NCBI RefSeq assembly: GCF_024707525.1 | Contig: NZ_CP062231.1 | Coordinates: 5,238,501-5,302,500 of the forward strand | Reading direction: 5' to 3' | Source of the DNA: Rhizobium sp. TH2 | Lineage (GTDB): Bacteria > Pseudomonadota > Alphaproteobacteria > Rhizobiales > Rhizobiaceae | Length of the DNA: 64,000 nt | Shown here: positions 34,694 through 44,002 of the stretch, in pieces | Layout: each line of letters opens with the position of its first letter | How positions within the stretch are numbered: position 1 is the stretch's first letter | Translations under genes and position numbers: made by a program | Notes under the pieces: model-generated | Databases searched by the model: none | Seen by the model: only the letters and a program-made list of their open reading frames with translations | What the model was told of the DNA's origin: nothing

Positions 34694-35012
34694 GAGGTTC
34701 TCCGGAAAGCCTTGTCTGTTATCCGTGCCTGGCACGGTGCGACGCAGTTCATGAGTATAAAGGTGGAACAAATTGTGGCAAAGAGCCCTTAGGTTGTTTT
34801 TTAACCCCTGTGCCGTGACGGGACGCCGCGTCCGGAATCGGCATTCCGCCAGCGGATTTCAAACGATTTAAAAAATAGGACTTTTGTTTAAATCGATTAA
34901 TACATTGATAGCATTGATATATTCGCATCTTCCCCACTTGTTTTTTTAAAATGTCTATGCCTTAGCTTCTGATGTCGAACACAGGCTGACCTCATCTCGA
35001 AAGGATAGAGCC
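34694..35012. promoter_or_regulatory. Divergent control region between chvI and pckA with AT-rich palindromes
   Basis: This 319-base gap carries two palindromic patterns in an AT-rich island. CGATTTAAA (34864-34872) and TTTAAATCG (34887-34895) are perfect 9-bp arms 14 bases apart; AATCGATT (34891-34898) is a symmetric core of the kind bound by LacI-type regulators such as PckR, which controls pckA in Sinorhizobium. I cannot place -35/-10 boxes for either gene confidently. Confidence 0.45.
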
Positions 35013-36623
35013 ATGGAAGAACTCGGAATGACGAACCCGGAAAATCGGTTGGAAGCGTTTGGTTTCGAAGGCCTCGTTTCCGTTCGTTATAACTATTCCG
35101 AGCCGTATCTCTATGAGGACGCCATCCGCAACGGCGAGGCCGTGGTTACCGCCCAGGGCGCACTCCGGGCACTTACCGGCCAGCATACCGGCCGTTCACC
35201 AAAGGACAAGCACGTCGTCCGTGACGCCAATACCGAGCCGCATATCTGGTGGGAAAACACCCGCGAAATGTCGCCCGCGCACTTCGCCGTGCTCAAGGCC
35301 GATATGCTGGCTCATGCCAAGGGCAAGTCGCTCTATGTGCAGGATCTCGTCGGCGGCGCCGACCGCGCCAATGCGCTGCCCACCCGCGTGGTCACCGAAC
35401 TCGCCTGGCATTCGCTGTTCATCCGCAACCTGCTGATCCGGCCGAAACGCGAAGACCTCGAAACCTTCGTGCCCCAACTCACGATCATCGACCTGCCGGA
35501 TTTCAAGGCCGATCCCGCCCGCCACGGCACACGCAGCGAAACCGTGATCGCCTGCGATTTCACCAATGGCGTGGTGCTGATCGGCGGCACCTCCTATGCC
35601 GGCGAAATGAAGAAATCGGTCTTCACCGCGCTCAATTACCTGCTGCCGGCCAAGGGCGTCATGCCGATGCATTGCTCGGCCAACACGGGCCCGGATGGCG
35701 ATACCGCCATCTTCTTCGGCCTGTCGGGTACCGGCAAGACCACGCTGTCGGCCGACCCGAACCGCACCCTGATCGGCGATGACGAGCATGGCTGGGGAGA
35801 GGACGGCGTCTTCAATTTCGAAGGCGGCTGCTATGCCAAGACCATCAAGCTCTCGGCCGAGTCCGAACCCGAGATCTTCGCCACCACCCAGCGTTTCGGC
35901 ACCGTGCTCGAAAACGTGGTGCTCGACGACAACCGCGTTCCCGATTTCAACGACAACTCGCTGACGGAGAACACCCGCGCCGCCTATCCCCTGCATTTCA
36001 TCCCAAATGCGTCGGAGACCGGCCTCGGCAACCATCCCCGCACCATCATCATGCTGACGGCGGATGCCTTCGGCGTCATGCCGCCGATCGCGCGGCTGAC
36101 ACCCGACCAGGCGATGTATCACTTCCTCTCGGGCTACACGGCCAAGGTCGCCGGCACTGAAAAAGGCGTCACCGAGCCGGAAGCAACCTTCTCGACCTGC
36201 TTCGGCGCACCGTTCATGCCGCGTCACCCCTCCGAATACGGCAACCTGCTCAAGGACCTGATCGCCCGTCACGGCGTTTCCTGCTGGCTGGTCAATACCG
36301 GCTGGACCGGCGGCGCCTATGGCACCGGCCGCCGCATGCCGATCAAGGAGACGCGCGCTCTGCTGACCGCCGCACTATCCGGCAAGCTCCACAACGCCGT
36401 TTTCCGCCGCGATGCTTATTTCGGCTTCGAGGTTCCGGTCGCCGTCGAGGGCGTGTCGACCAAGATCCTCGATCCGCGCTCGACCTGGATCAATGGCGGC
36501 GCCTATGATGGCCAGGCCCAGAAGCTGGTCGATATGTTCGTCGCCAACTTCGCCAAGTTCGAACGCCATGTCGAAGGCTCGGTCCGCGACGCCGCCCCCG
36601 GCATCCGCATGGCTGCGGAGTAA
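35013..36623 (+). CDS. pckA: Phosphoenolpyruvate carboxykinase (ATP)
   Basis: PckA converts oxaloacetate to phosphoenolpyruvate and is needed for gluconeogenesis on organic acids such as plant-derived dicarboxylates. The 536-residue protein has the kinase-1a region [14 protein letters not shown]-loop [16 protein letters not shown], kinase-2 [15 protein letters not shown], and RSPKDKHVV near the N-terminus for oxaloacetate binding. ATG 35013 follows AAAGGA. A terminator lies 54 bases after the stop, with a parS-like motif in between. Confidence 0.97.
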   Translation: MEELGMTNPENRLEAFGFEGLVSVRYNYSEPYLYEDAIRNGEAVVTAQGALRALTGQHTGRSPKDKHVVRDANTEPHIWWENTREMSPAHFAVLKADMLAHAKGKSLYVQDLVGGADRANALPTRVVTELAWHSLFIRNLLIRPKREDLETFVPQLTIIDLPDFKADPARHGTRSETVIACDFTNGVVLIGGTSYAGEMKKSVFTALNYLLPAKGVMPMHCSANTGPDGDTAIFFGLSGTGKTTLSADPNRTLIGDDEHGWGEDGVFNFEGGCYAKTIKLSAESEPEIFATTQRFGTVLENVVLDDNRVPDFNDNSLTENTRAAYPLHFIPNASETGLGNHPRTIIMLTADAFGVMPPIARLTPDQAMYHFLSGYTAKVAGTEKGVTEPEATFSTCFGAPFMPRHPSEYGNLLKDLIARHGVSCWLVNTGWTGGAYGTGRRMPIKETRALLTAALSGKLHNAVFRRDAYFGFEVPVAVEGVSTKILDPRSTWINGGAYDGQAQKLVDMFVANFAKFERHVEGSVRDAAPGIRMAAE

Positions 36624-36629
36624 GCGGAT

Positions 36630-36645
36630 GGATTCACGTGAAACC
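36630..36645. promoter_or_regulatory. parS-like site 3
   Basis: GGATTCACGTGAAACC contains the same 14-mer, GATTCACGTGAAAC, as sites at 447-460 and (inverted) 12421-12434. It lies 7 bases after the pckA stop. On the other strand it differs at three of 16 positions from canonical parS. Confidence 0.5.
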
Positions 36646-36676
36646 GTGATGCACCACAGAGACATTTGAGAGAGAA

Positions 36677-36701
36677 GGGGCGGCCCACCAGCCGCCCTTT
36701 T
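36677..36701 (+). terminator. Rho-independent terminator of pckA
   Basis: A 7-bp all-GC stem, GGGCGGC (36678-36684) with GCCGCCC (36691-36697), a 6-base loop and TTTT. Confidence 0.88.
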
Positions 36702-36780
36702 CAGTTCAAACGGCTGGCGAAATCGCCGCGCCCATGGCATGCAGGCTCGGGAGCGCTGACGCGCCCCTGGAGAGACAACC

Positions 36781-37215
36781 ATGCCGGCAGACACACTCTA
36801 TATCGACGACGCCATCACGATTGCGGGCTGGGAGATGACCGAAAGCTTCGTGCTTGCGTCCGGTCCCGGCGGCCAGAATGTCAACAAGGTCGCGACGGCG
36901 GTCGAACTCCGCATCGACATCATGAACTCTCCGTCCCTGCCGGAACGGGTCAAGCAGAATGCCCGCCGCGTCTTCGGCCGCAAGCTCTCGAAGGACGGCG
37001 TCGCCATCGTCTTCTCCGATCGCTTCCGCTCGCAGGACCGCAACCGCGAAGACGCGCGCGAACGCCTCAAGGAACTCATCCTTCAAGCAAACGAGCCACC
37101 CCCTCCACCCCGCCGCAAGACCCGCCCGACCAAGGGCTCCATCGAACGCCGCCTCAAGGCGAAAGCTGGTCGCGGCGAGATCAAGAAGGCGAGGGGGAAG
37201 GTGGATGACGAGTGA
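36781..37215 (+). CDS. arfB: Alternative ribosome-rescue factor ArfB (YaeJ)
   Basis: A 144-residue class-I release-factor-like hydrolase. SGPGGQNVNKVATAVELR carries the GGQ motif (residues 30-32) that hydrolyses peptidyl-tRNA, and the basic C-terminal tail (KTRPTKGSIERRLKAKAGRG) is the part that occupies the empty mRNA channel of stalled ribosomes. It releases ribosomes stuck on mRNA without a stop codon. ATG 36781 follows a GGAGAG site. In alphaproteobacteria ArfB acts beside tmRNA. Confidence 0.95.
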   Translation: MPADTLYIDDAITIAGWEMTESFVLASGPGGQNVNKVATAVELRIDIMNSPSLPERVKQNARRVFGRKLSKDGVAIVFSDRFRSQDRNREDARERLKELILQANEPPPPPRRKTRPTKGSIERRLKAKAGRGEIKKARGKVDDE

Positions 37216-37244
37216 AGTACTGGTAACCCGTATGGGGGCGTGGT

Positions 37245-37514
37245 ATGTTTGACTGGGATGAAGAGAAGCGGAATGCGAACATCCGCAAACACGGCATCGA
37301 TTTTATCGCTGCAAAACAAGTCTTTGACGATTTGTTCGGCGTCGATGACGAAGAGCGCTCGATGGATTACGGGGAGATGCGGCGAAAAGTAATCGGCCAC
37401 TCTGCTGGCGAGCTACTGTCCGTTGTCTACACACTGCGTGGTGATATCATCCGGATTGTCTCGGCCAGACGGGCATCGAAGAGCGAAAGGCGAATTTATG
37501 AAGATTCGATCTGA
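37245..37514 (+). CDS. brnT: BrnT-type toxin of a type II toxin-antitoxin system
   Basis: An 89-residue BrnT family protein: FDWDEEKRNANIRKHGIDFIAAKQVFDD at the N-terminus, GHSAGELLSVVYTLRGDIIRIVSARRASKSERRIYE at the C-terminus. BrnT is a RelE-fold ribonuclease that stops translation. Its gene overlaps the start of the downstream HTH antitoxin by 17 bases, as expected for coupled TA genes. No key residue (R in SARRA, E/R in SERR) appears lost, so the toxin looks intact. Confidence 0.9.
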   Translation: MFDWDEEKRNANIRKHGIDFIAAKQVFDDLFGVDDEERSMDYGEMRRKVIGHSAGELLSVVYTLRGDIIRIVSARRASKSERRIYEDSI

Positions 37515-37851
37515 CATGATCGACCGAACCGACTGGCAGCGCGTCAAGGCAATGTCTGACGAAGAGGTGGAGGCAAATGCCCGTTCGGATATTGACAATC
37601 CTCCATCGCCCCATGGGGCGGTGCCGCAAGGCCGCATGGCGCGCGCACAGGTCATTCGTCGTGCTCTGCACCTCACCCAGGAAGAATTCTCCGCTCGCTA
37701 CCACATCCCCCTCGGCACGCTCCGCGATTGGGAGCAGCACCGCGCCGAGCCCGACCAGGCAGCCCGCGCCTACCTCAAGGTCATCGCCAAGGACCCCGAC
37801 TTCGTGGCCACGGCACTGGCGGATGGCAAGCCTGCGGCGGCTGCCGAATAA
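37498..37851 (+). CDS. HTH antitoxin paired with BrnT (BrnA-like)
   Basis: A 117-residue protein with a BrnA-like acidic N-terminus (MIDRTDWQRVKAMSDEEVEANARSD) and a C-terminal helix-turn-helix of XRE type, RRALHLTQEEFSARYHIPLGTLRDWEQHRAEPDQAARAYLKVI. Classical BrnA has a ribbon-helix-helix DNA-binding domain, so the HTH makes this a variant seen with some BrnT genes. ATG 37498 follows AAAGG; ATG 37516 is an alternative. It presumably neutralises BrnT and represses the operon. Confidence 0.85.
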   Translation: MKIRSDMIDRTDWQRVKAMSDEEVEANARSDIDNPPSPHGAVPQGRMARAQVIRRALHLTQEEFSARYHIPLGTLRDWEQHRAEPDQAARAYLKVIAKDPDFVATALADGKPAAAAE

Positions 37852-37863
37852 CCACCGGACGCT

Positions 37864-38385
37864 TCATTCTTGCGGACGGCGGACGTCCGCTGTGGGCGCT
37901 TGGGCCTCCACATTCAACACGCGCCGCCGCGCCAGATGCGCCACAAGCCCCTGCCTTCCGCGCTCCATGACCTGATTGTGGTTCCACGCGAAGACCGGCC
38001 GCAGAAGAAAGGCCAGCTTGACCATCCATGGTTTCGTCACCTCCACGATCCAGTCGTAGCGGACGGTCGTGCGGCCGCCCTGCGCGGCGATCGTCCAGCG
38101 GCCGATGCCGTCGAGCTCGCCCTTCGCGCGCGCCTCGATCAGCGTCAAGGGCTCGACACGGGTGGTCGTCGTCTCGAACACGATGTCATAGGGCAGCGCG
38201 GTCGACCAGGTCATGCGCCGCACAGCGCCGATCCCGTCTGCGTCGCCGGGATCGAGAAGCTCGACGCGCTTCACTGTCGGCCACCAGTCCGGCCAGTTCG
38301 CCGGCGCGACCAGCACCCGCCAGACCTCTTCGTCGGACGCATCGAGCACCCATTCCGTGACGAGGTGAAACTGCGTCGATGCCAT
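37864..38385 (-). CDS. SRPBCC-family protein (polyketide cyclase/dehydrase type)
   Basis: A 173-residue START-like protein: FHLVTEWVLDASDEEVWRVLVAPANWPDWWPTVKRVELLDPGD at the N-terminus, then VRRMTWSTALPYDIVFETTTTRVEPLTLIEARAKGELDGIGRW and a C-terminal helix WNHNQVMERGRQGLVAHLARR. It should have a hydrophobic ligand pocket; function unknown. ATG 38385 has a GGGGGA upstream; ATG 38391 is an alternative, and the longer open frame to 38499 runs into a repeat. It converges with the TA operon, 12 bases apart. Confidence 0.82.
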   Translation of the reverse strand: MASTQFHLVTEWVLDASDEEVWRVLVAPANWPDWWPTVKRVELLDPGDADGIGAVRRMTWSTALPYDIVFETTTTRVEPLTLIEARAKGELDGIGRWTIAAQGGRTTVRYDWIVEVTKPWMVKLAFLLRPVFAWNHNQVMERGRQGLVAHLARRRVLNVEAQAPTADVRRPQE

Positions 38386-38494
38386 GGCCATCCCCCGCTT
38401 CAGGGCGCTCCTCAGCGGCCCGGGAGCGCCGGGCACGCTTGTGGCAATACGATACGCCGTCGAATAGCGGGTGCAACATGTTTCGCCGGCGTGT

Positions 38495-38580
38495 GGCACC
38501 CTGCCTCTCCCCTTGTGGGAGAGGATATGCAGGCCGGGTGAACGCAGTGAACCCTTGGCCGAAGTTGGTGAGGGGTGATT
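38495..38580. repeat. Diverged copy of the mosaic palindromic repeat
   Basis: CCTCTCCCCTTGTGGGAGAGG-type palindrome at 38504-38524 is followed by sequence ending in GGTGAGGGGTGATT, the same module order as one arm of the four main copies. The second palindrome is absent. Confidence 0.6.
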
Positions 38581-38689
38581 CCTTGGGTCATTTTCTTGTC
38601 AACCAAATCAACATCTTATCACCCAAGATAGGAAAAAATTCCTCTTCCATCTTCCCAAATCCCCAACTCCATGCCATACTCCCTGCCGT

Positions 38690-39130
38690 TCCGTATCGGC
38701 TACACCTTGAGGCGTCAGGGCGAGGCGGAACCGGTGACCGGTGTGGAGAAGCGACGTAGGTCTCCATGCAGGGCGTCCGCGAGAAGGGCCAGTCCTCTGG
38801 GGACGGCGGCCGAAAGGCTGAGTTTCGCCCCGGACGTGCGCTGTAGCGCACACATGATCGTTCCCCAAGGCTCCTCAAAGGCTGCGGGACAACGGGGGCA
38901 GTGCTGGCGAGTTCGGGGATGGAGACACCGTTTGACGGGGCACGGCAACGTGTCTTAACGGCCGCGAAAGCGGTCATATAACCCGGCACGGAGACGTGCC
39001 CCGGCCGATCTCTCATGCGCAAGCGGGAAGATCGGGAGACGTGCATGGTCAAGCCACGGGGCGAAAGGCTCGCGTGAAGGAAGGGGTATGTCTGGTGAAT
39101 GACGGTGAAGATCACAGCGGGTACGATTGC
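38690..39130 (+). ncRNA. Candidate structured RNA, family not identified
   Basis: This gene-free stretch forms an unusual run of perfect local hairpins when read on the plus strand, five of them capped by GNRA tetraloops: GGCC-GAAA-GGCT (38808-38819), CACG-GCAA-CGTG (38941-38952), GGCCGC-GAAA-GCGGTC (38960-38975), GGCACG-GAGA-CGTGCC (38985-39000), and an outer stem CCGATCT/AGATCGG (39005-39011 with 39029-39035) around a GC-GCAA-GC. Further stems: ACCGG/CCGGT (38730-38742), TGGAGA/TCTCCA (38744-38749 with 38761-38766), CGTCC/GGACG (38774-38778 with 38801-38805), GTGCGC-TGTA-GCGCAC (38836-38851). I recognise no RNase P, tmRNA, SRP or 6S features. A group II intron remnant or an orphan HEARO/omega-RNA-like element are possible. 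Ends are approximate. Confidence 0.5.
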
Positions 39131-39204
39131 AAAGAAAACCGGGTTGCGGACAGCCTGTGCGTGCCACAAAATCCAGCTTCGCCAAGAATTTCAGGCACGA
39201 TCCG

Positions 39205-39825
39205 ATGACCCAAACGCTTCCACCCGGCATCCGCCATCTCCCTCTCTATCTCGATCGTCCGGCGCAGGAACGGCTGCTCGAAGCCGTCCGCGTCATCGTC
39301 GCCGAGGCGCCGCTCTATACGCCCGCCATGCCGAAGACGGGCAAGGAAATGTCCGTGCGCATGACCAATTGCGGTGCGCTCGGCTGGGTCACCGACAAGG
39401 AACGCGGCTACCGCTACCAGCCGACGCATCCGGTGACGAACAAGCCGTGGCCTGATATTCCCGATATGCTGCTCGAGATCTGGCGCGACACGGCGGGCAC
39501 CGACATTGAGCCCGAGGCCTGCCTGGTCAACTATTATGATTCCAATGCGAAAATGGGCCTGCACCAGGATCGCGACGAACAGGAATTTGCCGCACCCGTC
39601 CTCTCGATCTCGCTCGGCGACGATTGCCTGTTCCGCGTCGGCGGGCTGAAGCGCAATGACCCGACCACATCTCTCCGGCTGCGGAGCGGCGATGTCGTGG
39701 TGATCGGCGGCGAAAACCGACTCGCCTTCCATGGTGTCGACCGGATCTATGCCGGCACGTCGATGCTTCTGAAGCGAGAGGGCCGGATCAACCTGACAAT
39801 GCGAAGGGTGACTAAAGCTTCCTGA
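39205..39825 (+). CDS. alkB: AlkB-family alpha-ketoglutarate-dependent dioxygenase
   Basis: A 206-residue Fe(II)/2-oxoglutarate dioxygenase. The iron ligands are in GLHQDRDEQ (HxD) and LAFHGVDRI (second His), and the 2-oxoglutarate-binding Arg pair is in [19 protein letters not shown] is the substrate lid region. AlkB demethylates 1-meA and 3-meC in DNA or RNA. ATG 39205 starts [16 protein letters not shown]; the open extension upstream lies in the structured RNA region. Its 3' end overlaps the coaA 3' end by 14 bases (convergent). Confidence 0.95.
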   Translation: MTQTLPPGIRHLPLYLDRPAQERLLEAVRVIVAEAPLYTPAMPKTGKEMSVRMTNCGALGWVTDKERGYRYQPTHPVTNKPWPDIPDMLLEIWRDTAGTDIEPEACLVNYYDSNAKMGLHQDRDEQEFAAPVLSISLGDDCLFRVGGLKRNDPTTSLRLRSGDVVVIGGENRLAFHGVDRIYAGTSMLLKREGRINLTMRRVTKAS

Positions 39826-40807
39826 GCGACACCTGCTCGACCAGATGGTTCTCACCCTTCTTGAGGATGAGGTCGGCGCGCGGCCGGGTCGGCAATATGT
39901 TGCGGTGCAGGTTCTTCAGGTTGATGTTCTTCCAGAGATATTCCGCCCGCTCCAGCGCCGCCTCGTCGGTGATCTCCGAATAGCGGTGGAAGTAGGATTG
40001 CGGATTGACGAAGGCGGTCTTCCTGAGCCGCATGAAGCGATCGACATACCAGCGGTGGATCATCTTCTCCTCGGCATCGATATAGATCGAGAAGTCGAAG
40101 AAATCCGACACCATCGGCACGATCTTGCCATCCGCCGGCAAATCCCGCGATTGCAGCACGTTGATGCCCTCAAAGATCAGGATATCTGGATGATCGACGA
40201 CCTGGAACTTGTCGGGGAGCACGTCATAGGTCATGTGCGAATAGAGCGGTGCCGGAACCTTCGCTTGGCCCGCCTTGATCGCCGAGAGGAATTTCAAGAG
40301 CGACGGCATGTTGTAGCTCTCGGGAAAGCCCTTGCGCTCCATCAGCACGTTTTCTTCGAGATAGCTGTTGGGATGCAGGAAGCCGTCCGTGGTCACCAGA
40401 TCGACCTTAGGGCTCGACGGCCAGCGCGACAGGAGCTCTTTCAAGATACGCGCGGTGGTCGACTTCCCCACTGCGACCGATCCGGCGATGCCGATGATGA
40501 ACGGCGTCTTCTGGTCATTGGCGAGATTGAGGAAACGCTTGCGCTGGGCAAACAGGATCTGCGACGATTCGACATGTGCCGAGAGCAGACGTGACAGCGA
40601 GAGATAAATGCGCCGCACCTCGTCGAGATCGATCGGGTCGTTGAGCGAGCGGAGCCGCTTGACCTCGTCGGCCGTCAGCGTCAGCGGCGTATCGGCCCGG
40701 AACTTCGCCCATTCCTCGGCGGTAAAGAATTTATACGGCGAGTAGTCGGCATCCCTGAGATGATCGAGCGCCACGCCGTCCGGGCTGATGCGCAATTCAC
40801 GGTTCAT
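39812..40807 (-). CDS. coaA: Type I pantothenate kinase
   Basis: CoaA phosphorylates pantothenate, the first step of coenzyme A synthesis. The 331-residue protein shows the P-loop [45 protein letters not shown] and the C-terminal [28 protein letters not shown]. Its start overlaps the hisE stop in ATGA, a coupling of histidine and CoA genes seen in other rhizobia. Length and motifs are standard. Confidence 0.97.
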   Translation of the reverse strand: MNRELRISPDGVALDHLRDADYSPYKFFTAEEWAKFRADTPLTLTADEVKRLRSLNDPIDLDEVRRIYLSLSRLLSAHVESSQILFAQRKRFLNLANDQKTPFIIGIAGSVAVGKSTTARILKELLSRWPSSPKVDLVTTDGFLHPNSYLEENVLMERKGFPESYNMPSLLKFLSAIKAGQAKVPAPLYSHMTYDVLPDKFQVVDHPDILIFEGINVLQSRDLPADGKIVPMVSDFFDFSIYIDAEEKMIHRWYVDRFMRLRKTAFVNPQSYFHRYSEITDEAALERAEYLWKNINLKNLHRNILPTRPRADLILKKGENHLVEQVSLRKL

Positions 40808-41127
40808 GCGTCTGTCCTCGCGGCCTTCTCGGCAATGCCTGATTTTGTCGTGCGCCGTTCGAGTTCGGTCATGACATTGGCAAGCGGAATGCCGGCGATC
40901 TTCAGCACCACGAGCAGATGGAACATCAGGTCGGCCGCTTCATATGTGAGATTTTCGCGATCATCGGCGATCGCCGCGATCACCGTCTCGACCGCCTCCT
41001 CGCCGAGCTTCTTGGCGGCCTTCTTCTGGCCACCTGCGATCAGCTTCGCGGTCCAGGATTCCTCGGGCGAGGCTTCCGCGCGTGAAGCCACGATCCTCTC
41101 GAGATCGGCAAGCGTAAAGTCGCTCAT
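40804..41127 (-). CDS. hisE: Phosphoribosyl-ATP diphosphatase
   Basis: HisE removes pyrophosphate from phosphoribosyl-ATP, the second step of histidine synthesis. The 107-residue all-helical protein has [30 protein letters not shown] and [13 protein letters not shown], including the acidic metal-binding residues of the MazG-like fold. It lies 16 bases after hisF and overlaps coaA by 4 bases. Confidence 0.96.
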   Translation of the reverse strand: MSDFTLADLERIVASRAEASPEESWTAKLIAGGQKKAAKKLGEEAVETVIAAIADDRENLTYEAADLMFHLLVVLKIAGIPLANVMTELERRTTKSGIAEKAARTDA

Positions 41128-41143
41128 CCGCTATTCCTTCAAC

Positions 41144-41920
41144 TCAATCGAGCCGCATGGCGACGCCATGCTCTGCCATATAACGCTTTGCCTGGCCCAC
41201 CGTATAGGTGCCGAAATGGAAAATGGAGGCCGCCAGCACCGCCGTCGCATGCCCGTCCCGGATCCCTTCGACCATGTGGTCCAGCGTGCCGACGCCACCC
41301 GAGGCAATCACCGGCACCGGCACGGCGTCCGCGATGGCCCGCGTCAGCGCGATATCGTAGCCGCTCTTCTGTCCGTCCTGGTCCATCGAGGTCACCAGCA
41401 ATTCGCCCGCGCCGCGATTGACCATGGCCCGCGCGAATTCCACCGCGTCGAGCCCGGTCGGATTGCGTCCGCCATGGGTAAAGATTTCCCAGCGGGGATT
41501 CTGGCCGTCGGCCGAAACCTTCTTGCAGTCGAGCGAGACGACGATGCATTGGTTGCCGAACTTGTCGGCCGCGGCCGCGACGAAATCCGGGTCCTTCACC
41601 GCCGCCGAATTGATTGACACCTTGTCAGCGCCGCAGAGCAGCAGCTTGCGGATATCGGCCAGCGCCCGGACGCCGCCGCCCACCGTCACCGGCATGAAGC
41701 ACTGTTCGGCGGTGCGCGCCACGACGTCGAAGATCGTCTCGCGATTGTCGGAGGAAGCGGTGATGTCGAGGAAGCAGAGCTCGTCGGCGCCCGCCGCGTC
41801 ATAGGCTATCGCCGTCTCGACCGGATCGCCGGCATCGACCAGATCGACGAAGGAGACGCCCTTGACGACACGGCCGTCCTTGACATCGAGACAGGGGATT
41901 ACCCGGGCCTTGAGAGTCAA
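41144..41920 (-). CDS. hisF: Imidazole glycerol phosphate synthase subunit HisF
   Basis: HisF is the cyclase subunit that uses ammonia from HisH to convert PRFAR to imidazole glycerol phosphate and AICAR. The 258-residue barrel begins [19 protein letters not shown] (catalytic Asp11), with [24 protein letters not shown] (second catalytic Asp region) and VIASGGVG. In other rhizobia hisF directly follows hisA; here recQ on the opposite strand and a repeat lie between them, so hisF must be transcribed from its own promoter in the 205-base gap to recQ. Confidence 0.97.
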   Translation of the reverse strand: MTLKARVIPCLDVKDGRVVKGVSFVDLVDAGDPVETAIAYDAAGADELCFLDITASSDNRETIFDVVARTAEQCFMPVTVGGGVRALADIRKLLLCGADKVSINSAAVKDPDFVAAAADKFGNQCIVVSLDCKKVSADGQNPRWEIFTHGGRNPTGLDAVEFARAMVNRGAGELLVTSMDQDGQKSGYDIALTRAIADAVPVPVIASGGVGTLDHMVEGIRDGHATAVLAASIFHFGTYTVGQAKRYMAEHGVAMRLD

Positions 41921-42125
41921 ATTTTGTCCTCATGCGCTCAATGGCTTGCGATAAGCGGCTACATAGCGGTCAAAGCGCGGAATTGCGAGCATATTTTTGT
42001 GCGGCTGAGCCCATTGGCCATTTGCGGACCTGATCGCGAACCGAACCCGTGGATTGAAGCCCATTCGCCCTCGCGGGCCATGCCTAAGCCATGCCATAAA
42101 GCAATCACCTGCCGAAAGTGATTCC

Positions 42126-43979
42126 ATGACCACAACCCAGACCGGCCACCTGTTCGACCTCGATGGCGCGAGGAACCCGCTCGCCATCCTCAAGCAGGTC
42201 TACGGCTATTCCGCCTTTCGCGGCAAACAAGCCGATGTGGTCGCCCAGGTCGTGTCCGGTGGTGACGCTGTCGTCCTCTTCCCCACCGGCGCGGGAAAAT
42301 CCCTCTGCTTCCAGATCCCCGCCCTTTGCCGTGATGGCATCGGCATCGTCGTTTCGCCGCTGATCGCGCTGATGCGCGATCAGGTAGAGGCGCTCAAACA
42401 ACTCGGCGTGCGCGCCGCAGCCCTCAACTCCTCCCTGACGCGAGAGGAGTTCATCCACGTCCGCCGGGCGATCGACAGGGGCGAACTCGATCTCCTCTAT
42501 GTGACTCCCGAGCGCATCGTCACATCCGGTTTCAAGGAGATGATCGGCAGTGCCAGGATCGCGCTCTTCGCCATCGACGAAGCCCATTGCGTATCGCAAT
42601 GGGGCCATGATTTCCGGCCGGAATATCGCGAACTCGGTCATCTCGCTGATCTCTATCCCGGCGTGCCGCGCATCGCGCTGACCGCCACCGCCGATCCGCA
42701 TACTCGTGAAGACATCATCGACAAGCTCGCCCTGCACGATGCGGAAGTCTTTACCACCTCGTTTGACCGGCCGAACATCGCCTACGAAATCGTCGAGCGC
42801 GACCAGCCGCGCCAGCAATTGTTGCGGTTCCTGACGCGCCACAAGGGCTCGAGCGGCATCGTCTATTGCCTGTCGCGGGCCAAGGTCGAGGACACCGCCG
42901 AGTGGCTGAATGTGCAGGGCATCCGCGCGCTGGCCTATCACGCCGGCATGGACCGCAGCCTGCGCGACGCCAACCAGGATGCCTTCCTGAAGGAGGAGGA
43001 TCTCTGCCTCGTCGCCACGGTCGCCTTCGGCATGGGCATCGACAAGCCGAATGTCCGCTATGTCGCCCATCTCGACCTGCCGGGCTCGGTCGAGGCCTAT
43101 TACCAGGAGACCGGCCGCGCCGGGCGCGACGGCCTGCCCTCCGATGTCTGGATGGCCTATGGCATGGCCGATGTCATCCAGCGCGGCCGGATGATCGACG
43201 AGGGCAATTCGGGCGACGATATCAAGCGCGTCGAACGCGCCAAGCTCAACGCACTCCTCGGTATCTGCGAAACGCCGGGCTGCCGGCGGCAGGCGATCCT
43301 CGCCCATTTCGGCGAAGGGCATCAGGGCCAGTGCGGCAATTGCGACACCTGCCTGACGCCCGTCGAGACCTGGGACGGCACCGAGGCCGCGATCAAGGCG
43401 CTCGCCGCGATCTACCGCACCGGCGAGCGCTTCGGCACCGGCCATCTCATCGACGTGCTGCTCGGTCACGAGAACGAGAAGACCACCCGCTTCGGCCATA
43501 CCGGCATGCCGGTTTTCGGCGCTGGCAAGGACATAGCCTCGAAAACCTGGCAGTCCGTTTACCGTCAGCTCCTCGCTAGCGGCCTGATCAGCGTCGATCA
43601 CAACGCTTTCGGCGCACTGAAGCTGGGGCCCGAGGCCCGCGCCGTCTTCAAGCGCGAGCGCGAGGTCCGCTTCCGCCACGACCGGCCGACCAAGGGCAAG
43701 GCGGCGAGAAGCGCGTCTTCGAGCTCGGCGAGTGCCAAGTCGGCCTTGCAGGGCTCGGATGTGGAGCTGTTCGAGGCATTGCGGATGAAGCGCACGGAAA
43801 TCGCCAAGGCGCTTGCGGTACCGCCCTATGTCGTTTTTCCGGATACGACGCTGGTTGCGTTTGCCAAGGAGCGGCCGGCGGATGAAGAGGAGATGCTCGG
43901 GATTTCGGGTGTGGGGCAATCGAAGCTGGAGCGATATGGGGATGAGTTTTTGATGGTGATCAGGGGATTTGAGGGGTAG
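42126..43979 (+). CDS. recQ: ATP-dependent DNA helicase RecQ
   Basis: A 617-residue 3'-5' helicase that acts in recombination repair. Order: helicase core with [16 protein letters not shown] (motif I), [28 protein letters not shown] (motif II), [15 protein letters not shown] and [10 protein letters not shown] (motif VI); RQC zinc region with the four Cys in [17 protein letters not shown] and CGNCDTC; winged helix; HRDC domain at the C-terminus (about 540-617). ATG 42126 gives the family's N-terminus. It is transcribed against and inserted within the his genes, with a mosaic repeat just past its 3' end. Confidence 0.96.
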   Translation: MTTTQTGHLFDLDGARNPLAILKQVYGYSAFRGKQADVVAQVVSGGDAVVLFPTGAGKSLCFQIPALCRDGIGIVVSPLIALMRDQVEALKQLGVRAAALNSSLTREEFIHVRRAIDRGELDLLYVTPERIVTSGFKEMIGSARIALFAIDEAHCVSQWGHDFRPEYRELGHLADLYPGVPRIALTATADPHTREDIIDKLALHDAEVFTTSFDRPNIAYEIVERDQPRQQLLRFLTRHKGSSGIVYCLSRAKVEDTAEWLNVQGIRALAYHAGMDRSLRDANQDAFLKEEDLCLVATVAFGMGIDKPNVRYVAHLDLPGSVEAYYQETGRAGRDGLPSDVWMAYGMADVIQRGRMIDEGNSGDDIKRVERAKLNALLGICETPGCRRQAILAHFGEGHQGQCGNCDTCLTPVETWDGTEAAIKALAAIYRTGERFGTGHLIDVLLGHENEKTTRFGHTGMPVFGAGKDIASKTWQSVYRQLLASGLISVDHNAFGALKLGPEARAVFKREREVRFRHDRPTKGKAARSASSSSASAKSALQGSDVELFEALRMKRTEIAKALAVPPYVVFPDTTLVAFAKERPADEEEMLGISGVGQSKLERYGDEFLMVIRGFEG

Positions 43980-44002
43980 ATCGGCGCAGATGGTCGCCAC
44001 AG

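Noticed and set aside
36376..36794. 139-codon minus-strand frame over the pckA 3' end
   Set aside because: Overlaps pckA, its terminator and the arfB start, without domain or ribosome site.
38690..39130. Identification as RNase P RNA or tmRNA
   Set aside because: The conserved GAGGAAAGTC and ACAGNRA blocks of RNase P and a proteolysis-tag reading frame of tmRNA are not visible.
38588..39169. 193-codon minus-strand frame in the structured RNA region
   Set aside because: No ribosome site or domain, Ser/Arg/Pro-rich, and it is explained by the antisense of stem-loop DNA. Kept in mind as the main alternative to a noncoding RNA.
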